A stretch of 64,000 bases of DNA from Ditylenchus dipsaci. Lineage: Eukaryota > Nematoda > Chromadorea > Rhabditida > Anguinidae. A program made the position numbers and the translations under genes. Below, piece by piece: positions 46,196 through 58,459 of this stretch. The notes below the pieces were generated by a model that had not been told where the DNA came from, searched no databases, and saw only the letters and a program-made list of their open reading frames with translations. Numbering within the stretch: the stretch's first letter is position 1; the number at the start of each line of letters is the position of its first letter. Location: assembly GCA_004194705.1 (NCBI GenBank), contig SADC01000274.1:124001-188000 (forward strand), in the 5' to 3' direction.

Positions 46196-48600
46196 ACTTC
46201 AGCACTTCAATGTCGTGTTTCAAGCCAGATCGCAGTATGCAAAGTGACAGTTCCACAAACAGTTATATTGACAACAAGATCGACAAAACCATTCAGACCA
46301 TTACGACAATTTTATCTGATTTCGGGTATCACTTTTTCTATCAATTTAAAGTCAAAAGGCATAAAATTTAGACCTAAAAAGGTAGCCATCTCTTTCAATG
46401 GAGGGAAAGACTGTACTCTCCTATTACACTTATATCGACACTGTTTGAACAGGTTAGCAAACTTAAAAATGCTCATGGTTGAATTTTCACTAATAAACTT
46501 GTAGGTATTACAGTGGAAATCTTAAATTGAGGTCTAGGCGAGAAGAACGACTTAATATTTTCTACTCTGCAACACACGACGATTTTCCTCAAATGATCCA
46601 GTTCATTAAGACTGCAGCAAAAAGGTTCACATTTTAAATGTTCCATTTCACTTCAAAATAGCTATTAGAGCCTATTATCGAAAAAATGCCTCTCCCTGCC
46701 GTCTTTTAAATCATTTTTCGAACATTGTGTGGAACTTATTGCGTTGGGGGACGGTTTTTAAAAAACTACTCTAGACTACCATATACAGCTGACTCTTGTT
46801 TATATGACACACCAGTTGACCAGCCTTAGGGTGTCAGGTAAACGAGGTGTCGGGCAACTGGAATGTCAGATAAACGAGGTAATAAATCCAATTCAAGGCT
46901 AAGGAGTCAGTTGACTGAGTTTTTAAATTTATTCGAACAACCACCAAACAGGTTTGTGCTTCCGGCGCTCATCGAAAACAAAAATCCTTATATAGTAAGA
47001 GAGCACCCTGATTTCTGGTTAGACCACTTTTTCTACACTTTTCTGTGTGTTCTTTTTTTTTTAAAGTTTCGCCTAGGTCAAAAAGAGGTAATCAGCAAGT
47101 TTCACCATGTGGTGTAGCCAAAAAAAATTTTTTTTGAAAAAAGTTTAAATTTATAGCGTGAAATCGTTGTTAAGCACAAAATTTTTCATTTATTTTCTAT
47201 AATTAACCATATCAGCGAAAATATTTTTGAATTTAAAATTGAGGCGTATTATATCTTGATTTTTTAAAGGAGCATACTTGGTAATATACTTGGTGATGAT
47301 AATGAGATCTCAGCGAATCCAAATGCGCGCGGGACACTTCTCTCTCGTCTTTCCCTGTACTCTTTAGAGTCAATTCGAGCTACTCAAAGAGCACAGTTTT
47401 AGACAAAATAGAAGTGTCCTCGCCTTTTTAAATCTTGCACATGCAGCTAGTTGCAAAGACCATGGTTTTTTTAACAGATATTAGTCTTGCTAAGACTACT
47501 TTTCTTTTCTACTCTATTACTGCAAAAAATATACCCCATATATACCCCCGAAATTAACTTTTTTTAAAGTGTTTTCAGACACCTATATCGACTCATAATT
47601 GCCTCAGAAGTTTTAAAAGACATTGTTTTTAAGTTCGTAAACGCTATGGTTGTCGGTTCGGTCGGCCGACGCAACCCTACGAGAAAAAAGATTTCAAAAT
47701 TTGCTCGCGAAATTCATTTTTGCCCGGAACATTTCACACACAGCCTTTTTAAATAGTTATATTAAGCCCTTTTTTCAAATCACAAATCAATTGCATTGAA
47801 CAACCCTTGCTCAGGTACCAGGCCGATGTTATTTGCATTCAAGGAGCAGTGAACCTCAAAGACTCCTTGACCAAGTTGAAAAACAAACGCCCAGAAATTG
47901 AAGCAATTTTGTTTGGCACTAGGTCAACTGATCCGCTAGGTCCTTCTTTGAATCCAGCTGGTCAGTGGAGCTTGGACGACTGGCCACGATATTACCTGGT
48001 CAGTCTTTTTCTCTCGAGTTTTTTTAGCAATTAAAAATATATATTTTTTGATTTCTCCGCTACTGGAATGGAGCTACAGTGAGGTCTGGGCCACTATCCA
48101 TACTATGAACATTCCCTATTGTCAGTTGTATGATCAGGGTTATACTTCAATTGGTGGACGTTCTAACACTATTCCCAACCCGGCTCTTTTGGTTGATGAA
48201 ACGGGGAAAATAGGTAAATTTATTAGCCATTCACTCTAGTAGAGCTCCGCCCCCCCCCCTTTGAATTCAAAAAACATATTCAGGGCATTGTGTTTTTGAT
48301 TCATTATTTGAAAAGTTCTATAGCGCAAGTTAAACTTATCTTATTGGTAACTTCACTGGCTACAAAATAAGGGTGACTTGTATGAGAAAATTATTAAAAA
48401 TGCTCAAAACACAATGCCAAAAACACAATTTTGAACGCAAAATGGGGAATACGGAATATCAAAGTTAATACGGTGAACTGTTGTATATCAAATGCTTTAA
48501 GGTTCCTACCAGCGTACTGTCTAGACGATGAAAAGCTTGAGAGATGTTCAAGAATTCGGAAAATTATACTAAGAAATAATGGTGCTGTGATTTTTCACTT
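46196..48600 (+). CDS. FLAD1: FAD synthase (PAPS-reductase-type, single domain)
   Basis: FAD synthase adenylylates FMN to FAD with ATP. Exons in matching phase: 46210-46325, 46372-46452, 46538-46624, 47815-47998, 48051-48213, and about 48504-48590. ISFNGGKDCTLLLHL is the diagnostic nucleotide-binding motif. LFGTRSTDPLG, ISPLLEWSYSEVW, IPYCQLYDQGYTSIGGRSNT and PAYCLDDEKLERCSR follow in family order. The start ATG at 46210 follows a TTTTTTAG acceptor at 46195. The protein is about 230 aa, so the N-terminal molybdopterin-binding-like domain of vertebrate FLAD1 is absent. Two oddities: the acceptor before 48051 reads TTTTTTG instead of AG, and exon 6 needs a frame change between GSY and PAY. Intron 3 (46625-47814) holds a Tigger-like relic. 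Confidence 0.9.
46786..46890. repeat. Tigger-like relic in the FAD synthase intron
   Basis: TA-CAGCTGACTCTTGTTTATA followed by repeated GGTGTCAGGTAAACGAGG-type units. The right end was not found. Confidence 0.5.
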
Positions 48601-48687
48601 TTTTCAATGATCATTATTGTGTTGTGCGGTACTTATTTTGTCGAAACAAAAAATGTTTTATTATTTGAGTTAGAGTTTAACGTGCAC

Positions 48688-50226
48688 CAGGGCTGGAACG
48701 GAAGACAAAAAAGTCGGAACAAAAATCGGAACCGGAAGTAGAAAATTCTCAAACCGGAAGTCGGAAATCGGAAGAAAAAAACTGCCGGAAATCGGAAGAC
48801 GGAAATCGGAAGAAATTCAAAAATTTCCTAGTGCCAAATTTAATGTTATACACATGCATCGGTTCGTACTCATTTGGGCGCCCTCATTTGGGCGCCATTA
48901 TTATATAGTGATTTTCAACCTCAACAGTTATATTTACCTCCAGCCTCAGTGTTCCAGATCCTCATTCAATGGTCCACTTTCAATCCCAAATCTAGGGTTG
49001 AGTACCACCTGGACAGGTTGATATCCAGGTAACTTCAGAGTAGGGGTTCATTTTGAGTAGGGGTTTTTCACCCAAATGTCCTGAACGGTCAAACGTTCGT
49101 CTTTTTATATTTAAATTACGGTAAAAATGAAGTGTGCACCCAGGTGGATTCGAACCAGCAACCTCGGCGGTGGATGTCCAAGTGGTCGTCTACTTGGATC
49201 AAAAAATTTTCACTTTTGTGGATTCCAAGATTATTTTTCTGAACTAATTCGAGCATGCTGAAGATGGTTTGACAGTGGTAAAATCACGTTTTATCGAGAA
49301 ATTTTTGAGTTATTGCTAATTCTTGATTTATCAAAATCAATCGTTAGCAATAACTCGAAAATTTCTCGATAAAAGCGTGATTTTACCATTGTCAAACCAT
49401 CTTCAGCATGCTCGAATTAGTGCAGAAAAATTGTTTCGAAACCCGAAAAAGCATTTAAAAAAATTTGATCCGAGTGGACGACCACTTGGTCTAAATTGGG
49501 GTGGGGTTGCTGCGGAGCTTCATATACACGTCAGCGAGGTTGCTGGTTCGACTCAATCTGAGTGTAAACTTTATTTTACATCTCCATTTTAACTAGCTAA
49601 ATGAGTTCTAAGTATATGGTCGCAAGTTAAGTCGTTTATCGTTCATGATTTAAGTAATAAAGTAACACTTCACACCGAGGATCTGGGGAGAGGGAGATAA
49701 TTTTGACACCGGTGTCAAATTATTCAAATAGATACTTTTTTAAGTCACGTACCTACCTCGGCACGAGCTTTTTTTTAGTAAAGTTGCTGTTTGGGTATCG
49801 TTAAACCATGTTAAACGCTTGGTTTTGGGTACAATACAATGGTTTAAAATTTTTTGACAAAATCTAAAATTTTTGGATTGTGGAGCTGGATACTCTTTTT
49901 AGGCAGGTACCCGATGTTTCACATGCTATCTCGGAAGTTAAAATAGCCTTTTCAGACTATTTAAATGATTTTAAAATCACTATATAGTAATGGCGCCAAA
50001 TGAGGGCGCCCATATGAGTGTGTACGCTCCGCAAAGCTGTAACTTCCATTTCCTTGCAAGACATTTCTGCAAAAATACTTCGAAATATTTTTCAAGCGAA
50101 CTATTCTCTTCCGAAATTTCCGAAATTCGCCCTATTTTTTCGGAAATCGAAATCGGAAAACGGAAGAGAAAAAGTGCCGGAAATCGGAAGACGGAAGACG
50201 GAAATCGGAATTCCGTTCCACCCCTG
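48688..50226. mobile_element. hAT-type element with CGGAAATCGGAAG minisatellite arms
   Basis: Inverted ends CAGGGCTGGAACGGAA and TTCCGTTCCACCCCTG are flanked by an exact 8-bp duplication ACGTGCAC (48680-48687, 50227-50234). Subterminal arrays of CGGAAATCGGAAGACGG lie in both arms. An inner inverted pair (GGGCGCCCTCATTTGGGCGC near 48875 and inverse near 50000) may be an older element. The interior also holds the 310-bp palindrome (49178-49491) and B-box-like sequences. There is no transposase. Confidence 0.88.
49178..49491. repeat. Copy of the 310-bp palindrome MITE
   Basis: AAGTGGTCGTCTACTTGGAT ... CGAGTGGACGACCACTTGG, with arms containing ATGCTGAAGATGGTTTGACA and complement. Flanked on the left by the inverted B box GGATTCGAACCAGC and on the right by GCTGGTTCGACTC. 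Confidence 0.85.
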
Positions 50227-51393
50227 ACGTGCACATAATTTTGCAGAAAATGAAAATAATTTGATCTCTTGTAGTAATAAATGACTTATCATGTATGTAC
50301 TGCTTTTTTTATTCCTCAATATTTGTGTATTGCTTATTACTCATGTGCAGTGGCGTAGCCGGGGGGGGGGGGGGGGTGGCACGTGTACTTCGTCGGCGCC
50401 TGTCAGCGCCGTCGAAGTTTTATGAAATCATGATTTTTCGGATTTTCATCAACATTTTACCCATTTTTTGAGTAAAAGAAAATGTGCTTATCTTTTGTTT
50501 CAAAATTAACTAAATAATAAATTTTATTTTAGCACAAAAGGCATCATTTTAAATTTCTCCTTTCCAATTCTCTGGTACCCTTAAAAAAAATTTCCCTTGT
50601 TGGTGCCCCACTTCAGATTTTTTTCAAAACCATATAGGTAAAATGGCCTAAAAATTTTGAAAATTCTGAAATTTTTTGTTCTTCTACCAACCAGCATTTT
50701 AGCTCTGAAGTTAACTTGCTGAATAAACAAAAAAGTATCTTTTTGCTGATCATTATGTTGCTATAAATTTACATTTGGTGATTAAATTTTTCATGTTTTG
50801 GTGTTTTGGCTATTAATATTTTTGGCCTTGTACTATAATTTTTTTCTCTCTTCTTAGTCTTTTTTTAAAGGGCTCAATTATCTTTACGCGAAAAATCATC
50901 TGAGGACGTGACATTTGTGTTTAGTTTCAGCGGACCTATATTTGTGGAAGCACATTTGCAGAAGGGTATATGCGGAAAAAATACTTGCGAAGACGACGTT
51001 TGCAGACCGTCATTAACTGCAGCACATTAGCGGAAATAACGGAGCAGTTTCGGTATACACCCCTCAGTCAAGTTCGGTATAAACCACCCTAGTTCACCTT
51101 GGTCCCCCAGCTGATTTTTGAAAGATTTTTTAAGAAAAAATTTAAATTTTCTTTCGGTCATTTTTTATTTTTTCTTTTCCTTGTTTTTTGTTAAATCTTC
51201 AACAAATCACCAAAGGCGGAAATTGACTGGGGGGTGTATATCGAACTTGACTGGGGTTGTATATAACGAAATTTAGCCGGAATAACTTTTGCAGAAGGAA
51301 ATTTGCGGAAAAGACATAAACTTCAAAATATTATACAGTTACTTGTTGTCCACTGAATTAATTTATTTTCGTTGTTATATTTTAAAAGCACTA

Positions 51394-51561
51394 CAGTCAA
51401 CTCTCGATTCAACGAACCCTAGGGACCGCCAACACGTTCGTAAAATAGAGAGTTTTGTTAAATAAAGAGTTAATTAAAGTCATATTATTCAATCGCTGGC
51501 CAAAAAAGTTCGTTCAAGAGTCTCGTTAAATCGAGGGTTCATTAAATTCGATAGTTGACTG
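51394..51561. mobile_element. Tigger-like MITE
   Basis: CAGTCAACTCTCGATTCAAC and an inverted end, flanked by TA. GTTCGTAAAATAGAGAG units are inside. Confidence 0.88.
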
Positions 51562-51728
51562 TAGTGAAAGTAGTATTTTTTAAAGACTCAATTTGTATTG
51601 AAAATTGTCGTAAAGGGAAGGAGAATATGTTTGTTCTCTTCAGAAAAAAAACTTAGTTTTATTTTTAAAGCTACGCCCGCATTCAATTAGTGGTTCTTAT
51701 TTTGTTGTGTAATTTGAATTTACAGCGT

Positions 51729-52229
51729 CAAATGGATATCATTGCTAATTACGAATTAGATCTGAAGACCAGAATGAGGAATTGAAGTCGCCAAGAAAGT
51801 GCAAGTCATACACCGCAGAATTAAAACTTAAGGTTATTACACAGCGAAGCCAGCAAAAAATTTGGAGTCGATAGGAAGAACGTGCGCGAATAGCGGAAGA
51901 CTTCTATTTTTAGACGGTGGGATAACGATGTGCTATGATGGTTTAAAGCAACAAAGCGGCCACTCTAATAAGACGGCCAACCAACGGCCCAGCCGGACAA
52001 ACCAAACTTAAAGCGGTTTTTTTATTCACTGTGTTTTCTTTTTGGACTGTGAACTAAATAGGTTTAGTTTGTCGATTTTTATTTTAAATTTTCTATTGCT
52101 GCTATTGGCTCCAAGACGTTGAAATATAAGAGCCACGTTTTATTAACTGCCCTTACTATAATAAGAGCCCATGCTAGGGTAAGGTCGAAAATAAGCGCCC
52201 AGGGCTCTTATTAGAGGAAATACGGTATG
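51729..52229 (+). pseudogene. pogo-type transposon fragment (N-terminal HTH)
   Basis: ATG at 51729-51731 starts MDIIANYELD. The frame then continues through breaks as KCKSYTAELKLKVI and SEASKKFGVDRKNVRE with TAG where Trp is expected. This is the same HTH as the coding copy's KSYTVAFKLEAIDHA...CIQNWKNK. The right terminal repeat TTATTAGAGGAAATACGG-TA ends at about 52229. The middle of the transposase is deleted. Confidence 0.65.
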
Positions 52230-53073
52230 CTTTTTTTATGACTCTGCAAATATCGCACCGCAAGTGTTGTTAATGTCCTACAACATGTCTGTTAATGTCC
52301 TACCACCGATTTCGTTCTGCAAATGTTTCGGGGCAAAAGTGATTTCGCTGATTTCTTTCTGCTGTACCCTCCAAGATGGTTGCACGAGCGCCGGGGCTCT
52401 TGGCGTCCTACAAATTTAAGCCTATGATGGGTATTACTGTACCCTCATGAACTGGCAAAAGGTCAAATTTCTGTCAAAAAATTAGAGAAGTGCTTTCCCA
52501 GTCATTTTTTCGACTATTGTTTACGTAAAAGTGGGTTTACGGGGTTCGAACCGGTTTTCGGTTTGCTTACACGAAATATTTTTTTCATATGTTTTTATAT
52601 TATAACTTTATTTAGTTAAATAACTTTTACAATATAATATTTATTTTACAAATCAGTCAAAGTAAAGGCATCAGACATCAAAGAGAAATTCTAATTGGCT
52701 GTGGTATGGTCAAGGGTTGATAAAAGAAAAAGGATGTAAGTTTGAAGCAATGAAGAACGAAAGACATCAATAAAGCGTACAAATACAGTAAGACAAATGG
52801 CTGAAAACCATCAACAAACATACACACAATAAAATGGCAAGATCTGAGAAAAAGAGGGGGATAAAACAAAACAATAGATAGCAATTTCAATAGCAACAAT
52901 AATAAATGCATTTCTCTGCCGGACTAGCACTTCTTATATTTTCTGGTCTAGCTGGTCCTAGGGCCTGTAGTCAGAGCTGCCATTCATGTTTGGTAGTTGG
53001 AACCTCAACCTCTGTCAATCTGTAAATTTTAGAATTATTTTTGTGTGACGATTTCATGTAAAGACAAGCTTAC

Positions 53074-55679
<2,606 letters not shown>

Positions 55680-55816
55680 TTAATGATGTTAACAATCATA
55701 TAAGTATGGAAGGAATATACCGTATTTCCTCTAATAAGCGCCCTCCCCAAAATCCTGTAATTCTTAAATTCATTCTCCTCCTTTTATACCGGGTTTTTCT
55801 TTTCGAACGCCACATA

Positions 55817-57931
55817 CCGTATTTCCTGTAATAAGGCGGCATGCCAGCTTTTTTTTCAACCTATCCTCAGGGTGCCGGCTTATTACAGGGTGCCGGCTTT
55901 TATTTCACCCGACTTTGAAGAAAATTATGTTATTTGAAAAATTCTATCCTCCACAACAACTCACACAACAAGGGATCCATGACAACAAGTAACATTAAAC
56001 AATAAAATCCAAGGAATCTTCACTAATATAGCCGTTCACTTCGTCTTGTTCTAGGTCCAATTCGACGAATTCGGTCGCTTCTTCCAGGTTTCCTGCTCGC
56101 GCGAATTCCAGCATCATTCGTCCTTCAGGTACCGGACCGTGCTGCTTGAAGCAATGGATCAGATCGTCTTCGCTTCCATCGTGGCACACTGTAATCCCGC
56201 AATCTTAAAGCAGAAGGATTATTTGACAAACATTCGAACAAATTGTACCTTTAAATGACTTGGCAATTGAATCCTGCGATATCGACTCCCACGCCACACA
56301 GATCCAATCAAGGTAGACGCCCATTGAGGCTGGTCTAGGATTTCCATTAGCCGTCCATTCCATTTGAGCACCGTTCAGCATCCAGGTGTTGTAGAGTTGC
56401 TGCAGTTTGGCTTTAAAGGGTCCGTTCCACACTACGTCAGGCGCCTAAAACAGGAAGAGAAATAAACCGAAGCAGACGAAAGAGATGGCAACCTGAATAA
56501 ACTTGGTACATCCGCCGGGAATCACTGCCGTGTGTAAATTAAGAGCTTTCAATTCTTTCTTGGTAGATTCACTGATGTGGCAACGAAACGAGTCCCAGAC
56601 TAGCAGACGCTTGCCAAACAGAGAACGACCGAATATATGATGTAGGTAATCGCTTGTTAGTTCATCGTCCATCCACACTTTTCCGGCCCAGCTGAGTACC
56701 AACTTGTTTTTGAACTTCTCGACGATTCGTGGGTCTGGTCGCTTCCGAGGCAGGAGTACAAACGGCCGTGACTTCTTTCCATCCGATCGAGCAGTCAGCA
56801 TAACTGTTACACGCATCTGGTCATGGCCTGTGCTAAGAACTGATACCTTAAAAAGAAAAAACATGATTGACAGAATTCTAAGTAAGTTATTCTAAAACAC
56901 ACATCTTTTGCTCCAAGTTCATCGACGCACTTTCCTCCCGATGGATCAAGCCAAACTGCCGTTTCGTCTGCTGCAAAAAATTTGGTCGTATCTGAAAATA
57001 TGATGAGTAAACGAGAACAATGAAAAACATTAAAAAGTAAAGTTCATAAAACTAACGTATTCTCCTGGCGCAATCTTGAAACGAACATCACGAAGTCAAC
57101 TAGCTTTTGAGCATACTCGGCTGGAGGCTTCTGGCACACGGTAGTAGGCACTCGCAAGCGAAACTGTGTCGCTTTAAGAAGTTTTTGAGCCATCCTCTGC
57201 TTGCCTAAAGTTATTTTCACGTCAATACGATACCCGGTATAAACGGATAAAAAACCATGAAGCTAACCTTGAAATTCCCTTCGTCTTCTTCTGCATTGAA
57301 CATACGCTCACCTTGCTGCTGAATGATCCTCCTTGAGACTCGGAGCTTGTTAGCGCGCCTTTCCCGGACCCAAATTGCTAGCTCATTATCGAGTTCTTTG
57401 AATGTCAGCGGGCGCCTCCTACCGGAAGCTTCTTTTTTGCCTTGCCAGCCGGTGACGAATCCCTCAAATAAATTGTTTCAACCGAAACTAACAGGAATTA
57501 TAATGAATGAATGAAAGTACTGACTGTAGTAAGCGTAGCTGGTTCTCTTGTTTTTCCAGTTCTGTATGCAACCTCGGCTGACGCTGAACTTCTTGCTCGC
57601 GGAACTGACAGAGACTTTCTTGGCATGATCGATTGCTTCTAATTTGAATGCCACCGTGTAAGACTTCAATTTCCTAGCTTTTTTGCTTGCGGCTCTAGCT
57701 CCTCTTCGCTCTCAGATGCGTAGTTAGCTCGAAGTTGATCCATCACGAGAACTGAAGAAAAATAAGTAACTGACGTATGCAGGTTAACAGCAGGCACTGG
57801 AATGATAAAACGGTCTTAGGGTGCCGCCTTATTAGAGGGTGCCGCCTTATTTTTCGTTCAACTCTCAGGGTGCCGGCTTATTAGAGGGTGCCGGCTTATT
57901 AGAGGGTGCCGCCTTATTACAGGAAATACGG
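55817..57931. mobile_element. pogo/Tc1-like transposon with near-intact transposase
   Basis: Inverted ends CCGTATTTCCTGTAATAAGG and complement are flanked by TA. Inner subterminal repeats read GGTGCCGGCTTATTA (three or more per end). It contains the six-exon transposase on the minus strand. Its ends match the numerous MITEs of the window, so this family or a close relative is the likely source of their mobility. Confidence 0.9.
55995..57743 (-). CDS. pogo-family DDE transposase, six exons
   Basis: The start ATG is at 57743 (MDQLRANYASESEEE). Exon 1 has a Brinker/pogo-type HTH (SYTVAFKLEAIDHA...SRGCIQNWKNK). Exon 2 (about 57454-57260) has the second, CENPB-type HTH (GRRRPLTFKELDNELAIWV). Exon 3 (about 57207-57057) reads ASRGWLKNFLKRHSF. 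Exon 4 (about 56990-56904) contains the first catalytic Asp in AADETAVWLDP. Exon 5 (56848-56494) has VWDSFRCHIS with the second Asp. Exon 6 (56444-56249) starts APDVVWNGPF with the third. The last exon (56203-55995) is acidic and ends DSLDFIV. Single-base breaks occur at an A-run (57678-57684) and inside exon 3. Otherwise the frame, splice sites and catalytic residues are kept, suggesting recent activity. Confidence 0.88.
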
Positions 57932-57981
57932 TATGTTATATACCGAAATGTAGTGCTGATTCCCAGCTACATTTTGGTATA

Positions 57982-58080
57982 CAATCGACTCTCCAATAAA
58001 GAACTCTCTAAATAACGAACTCTCCCAATAACGAACTCCTGAGGCTGGTCCCAGGGGGTTCGTTATTGGAGAGTCGACTG
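57982..58080. mobile_element. Short Tigger-like MITE
   Basis: CAATCGACTCTCCAATAAAG and inverse TTATTGGAGAGTCGACTG are flanked by TA, with repeated ATAACGAACTC inside. Confidence 0.82.
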
Positions 58081-58110
58081 TATAACATATATGGGATAAC
58101 ATATAACATA

Positions 58111-58358
58111 CCGTATTTCCTCTAATAAGCGCCCCCGCTCTAATAAGCGCCCCCCTCGACTTTGAGGGTAATGGATCTCAGTATAGAAGCAATGTTTTGC
58201 AAAGCTGTTTGATACGTTTTTTTAACTCCCACGAGCTCTACCGATTCCGCTTTTTAGATTTTGGTTGAGCACCAAAAATCTCGAAATCGAATTCCAAATT
58301 TTCCGATTTTTGGAGTTTGAAAAATAAGCGCCCCGGGGCGCTTATTAGAGGAATATGG
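58111..58358. mobile_element. pogo-type MITE
   Basis: CCGTATTTCCTCTAATAAGC and inverse GCTTATTAGAGGAATATGG are flanked by TA. Interior CCGATTCCGCTTTTTAGATT is shared with the copies at 5957 and 15835. Confidence 0.88.
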
Positions 58359-58459
58359 TATAACGTTCGAAAACAAAAACCCGGTATAAAAGGAGGAAAA
58401 TGAATTTAAGAAATACCGGATTTTGGGGAGGGCGCCTATTAGAGGAAATACGGTAGTAA

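Larger units (their letters stand above)
55720..58453. mobile_element. Outer pogo-type MITE containing two later insertions
   Basis: The left arm (55720-55816) and right arm (about 58366-58453) are inverted: CCGTATTTCCTCTAATAAGC, then CCTCCTTTTATACCGGG, CGTTCGAA. Together they make a MITE of about 190 bp with TA flanks. It was split by the coding transposon (55817-57931), a Tigger-like MITE (57982-58080) and another pogo-type MITE (58111-58358). Confidence 0.85.
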
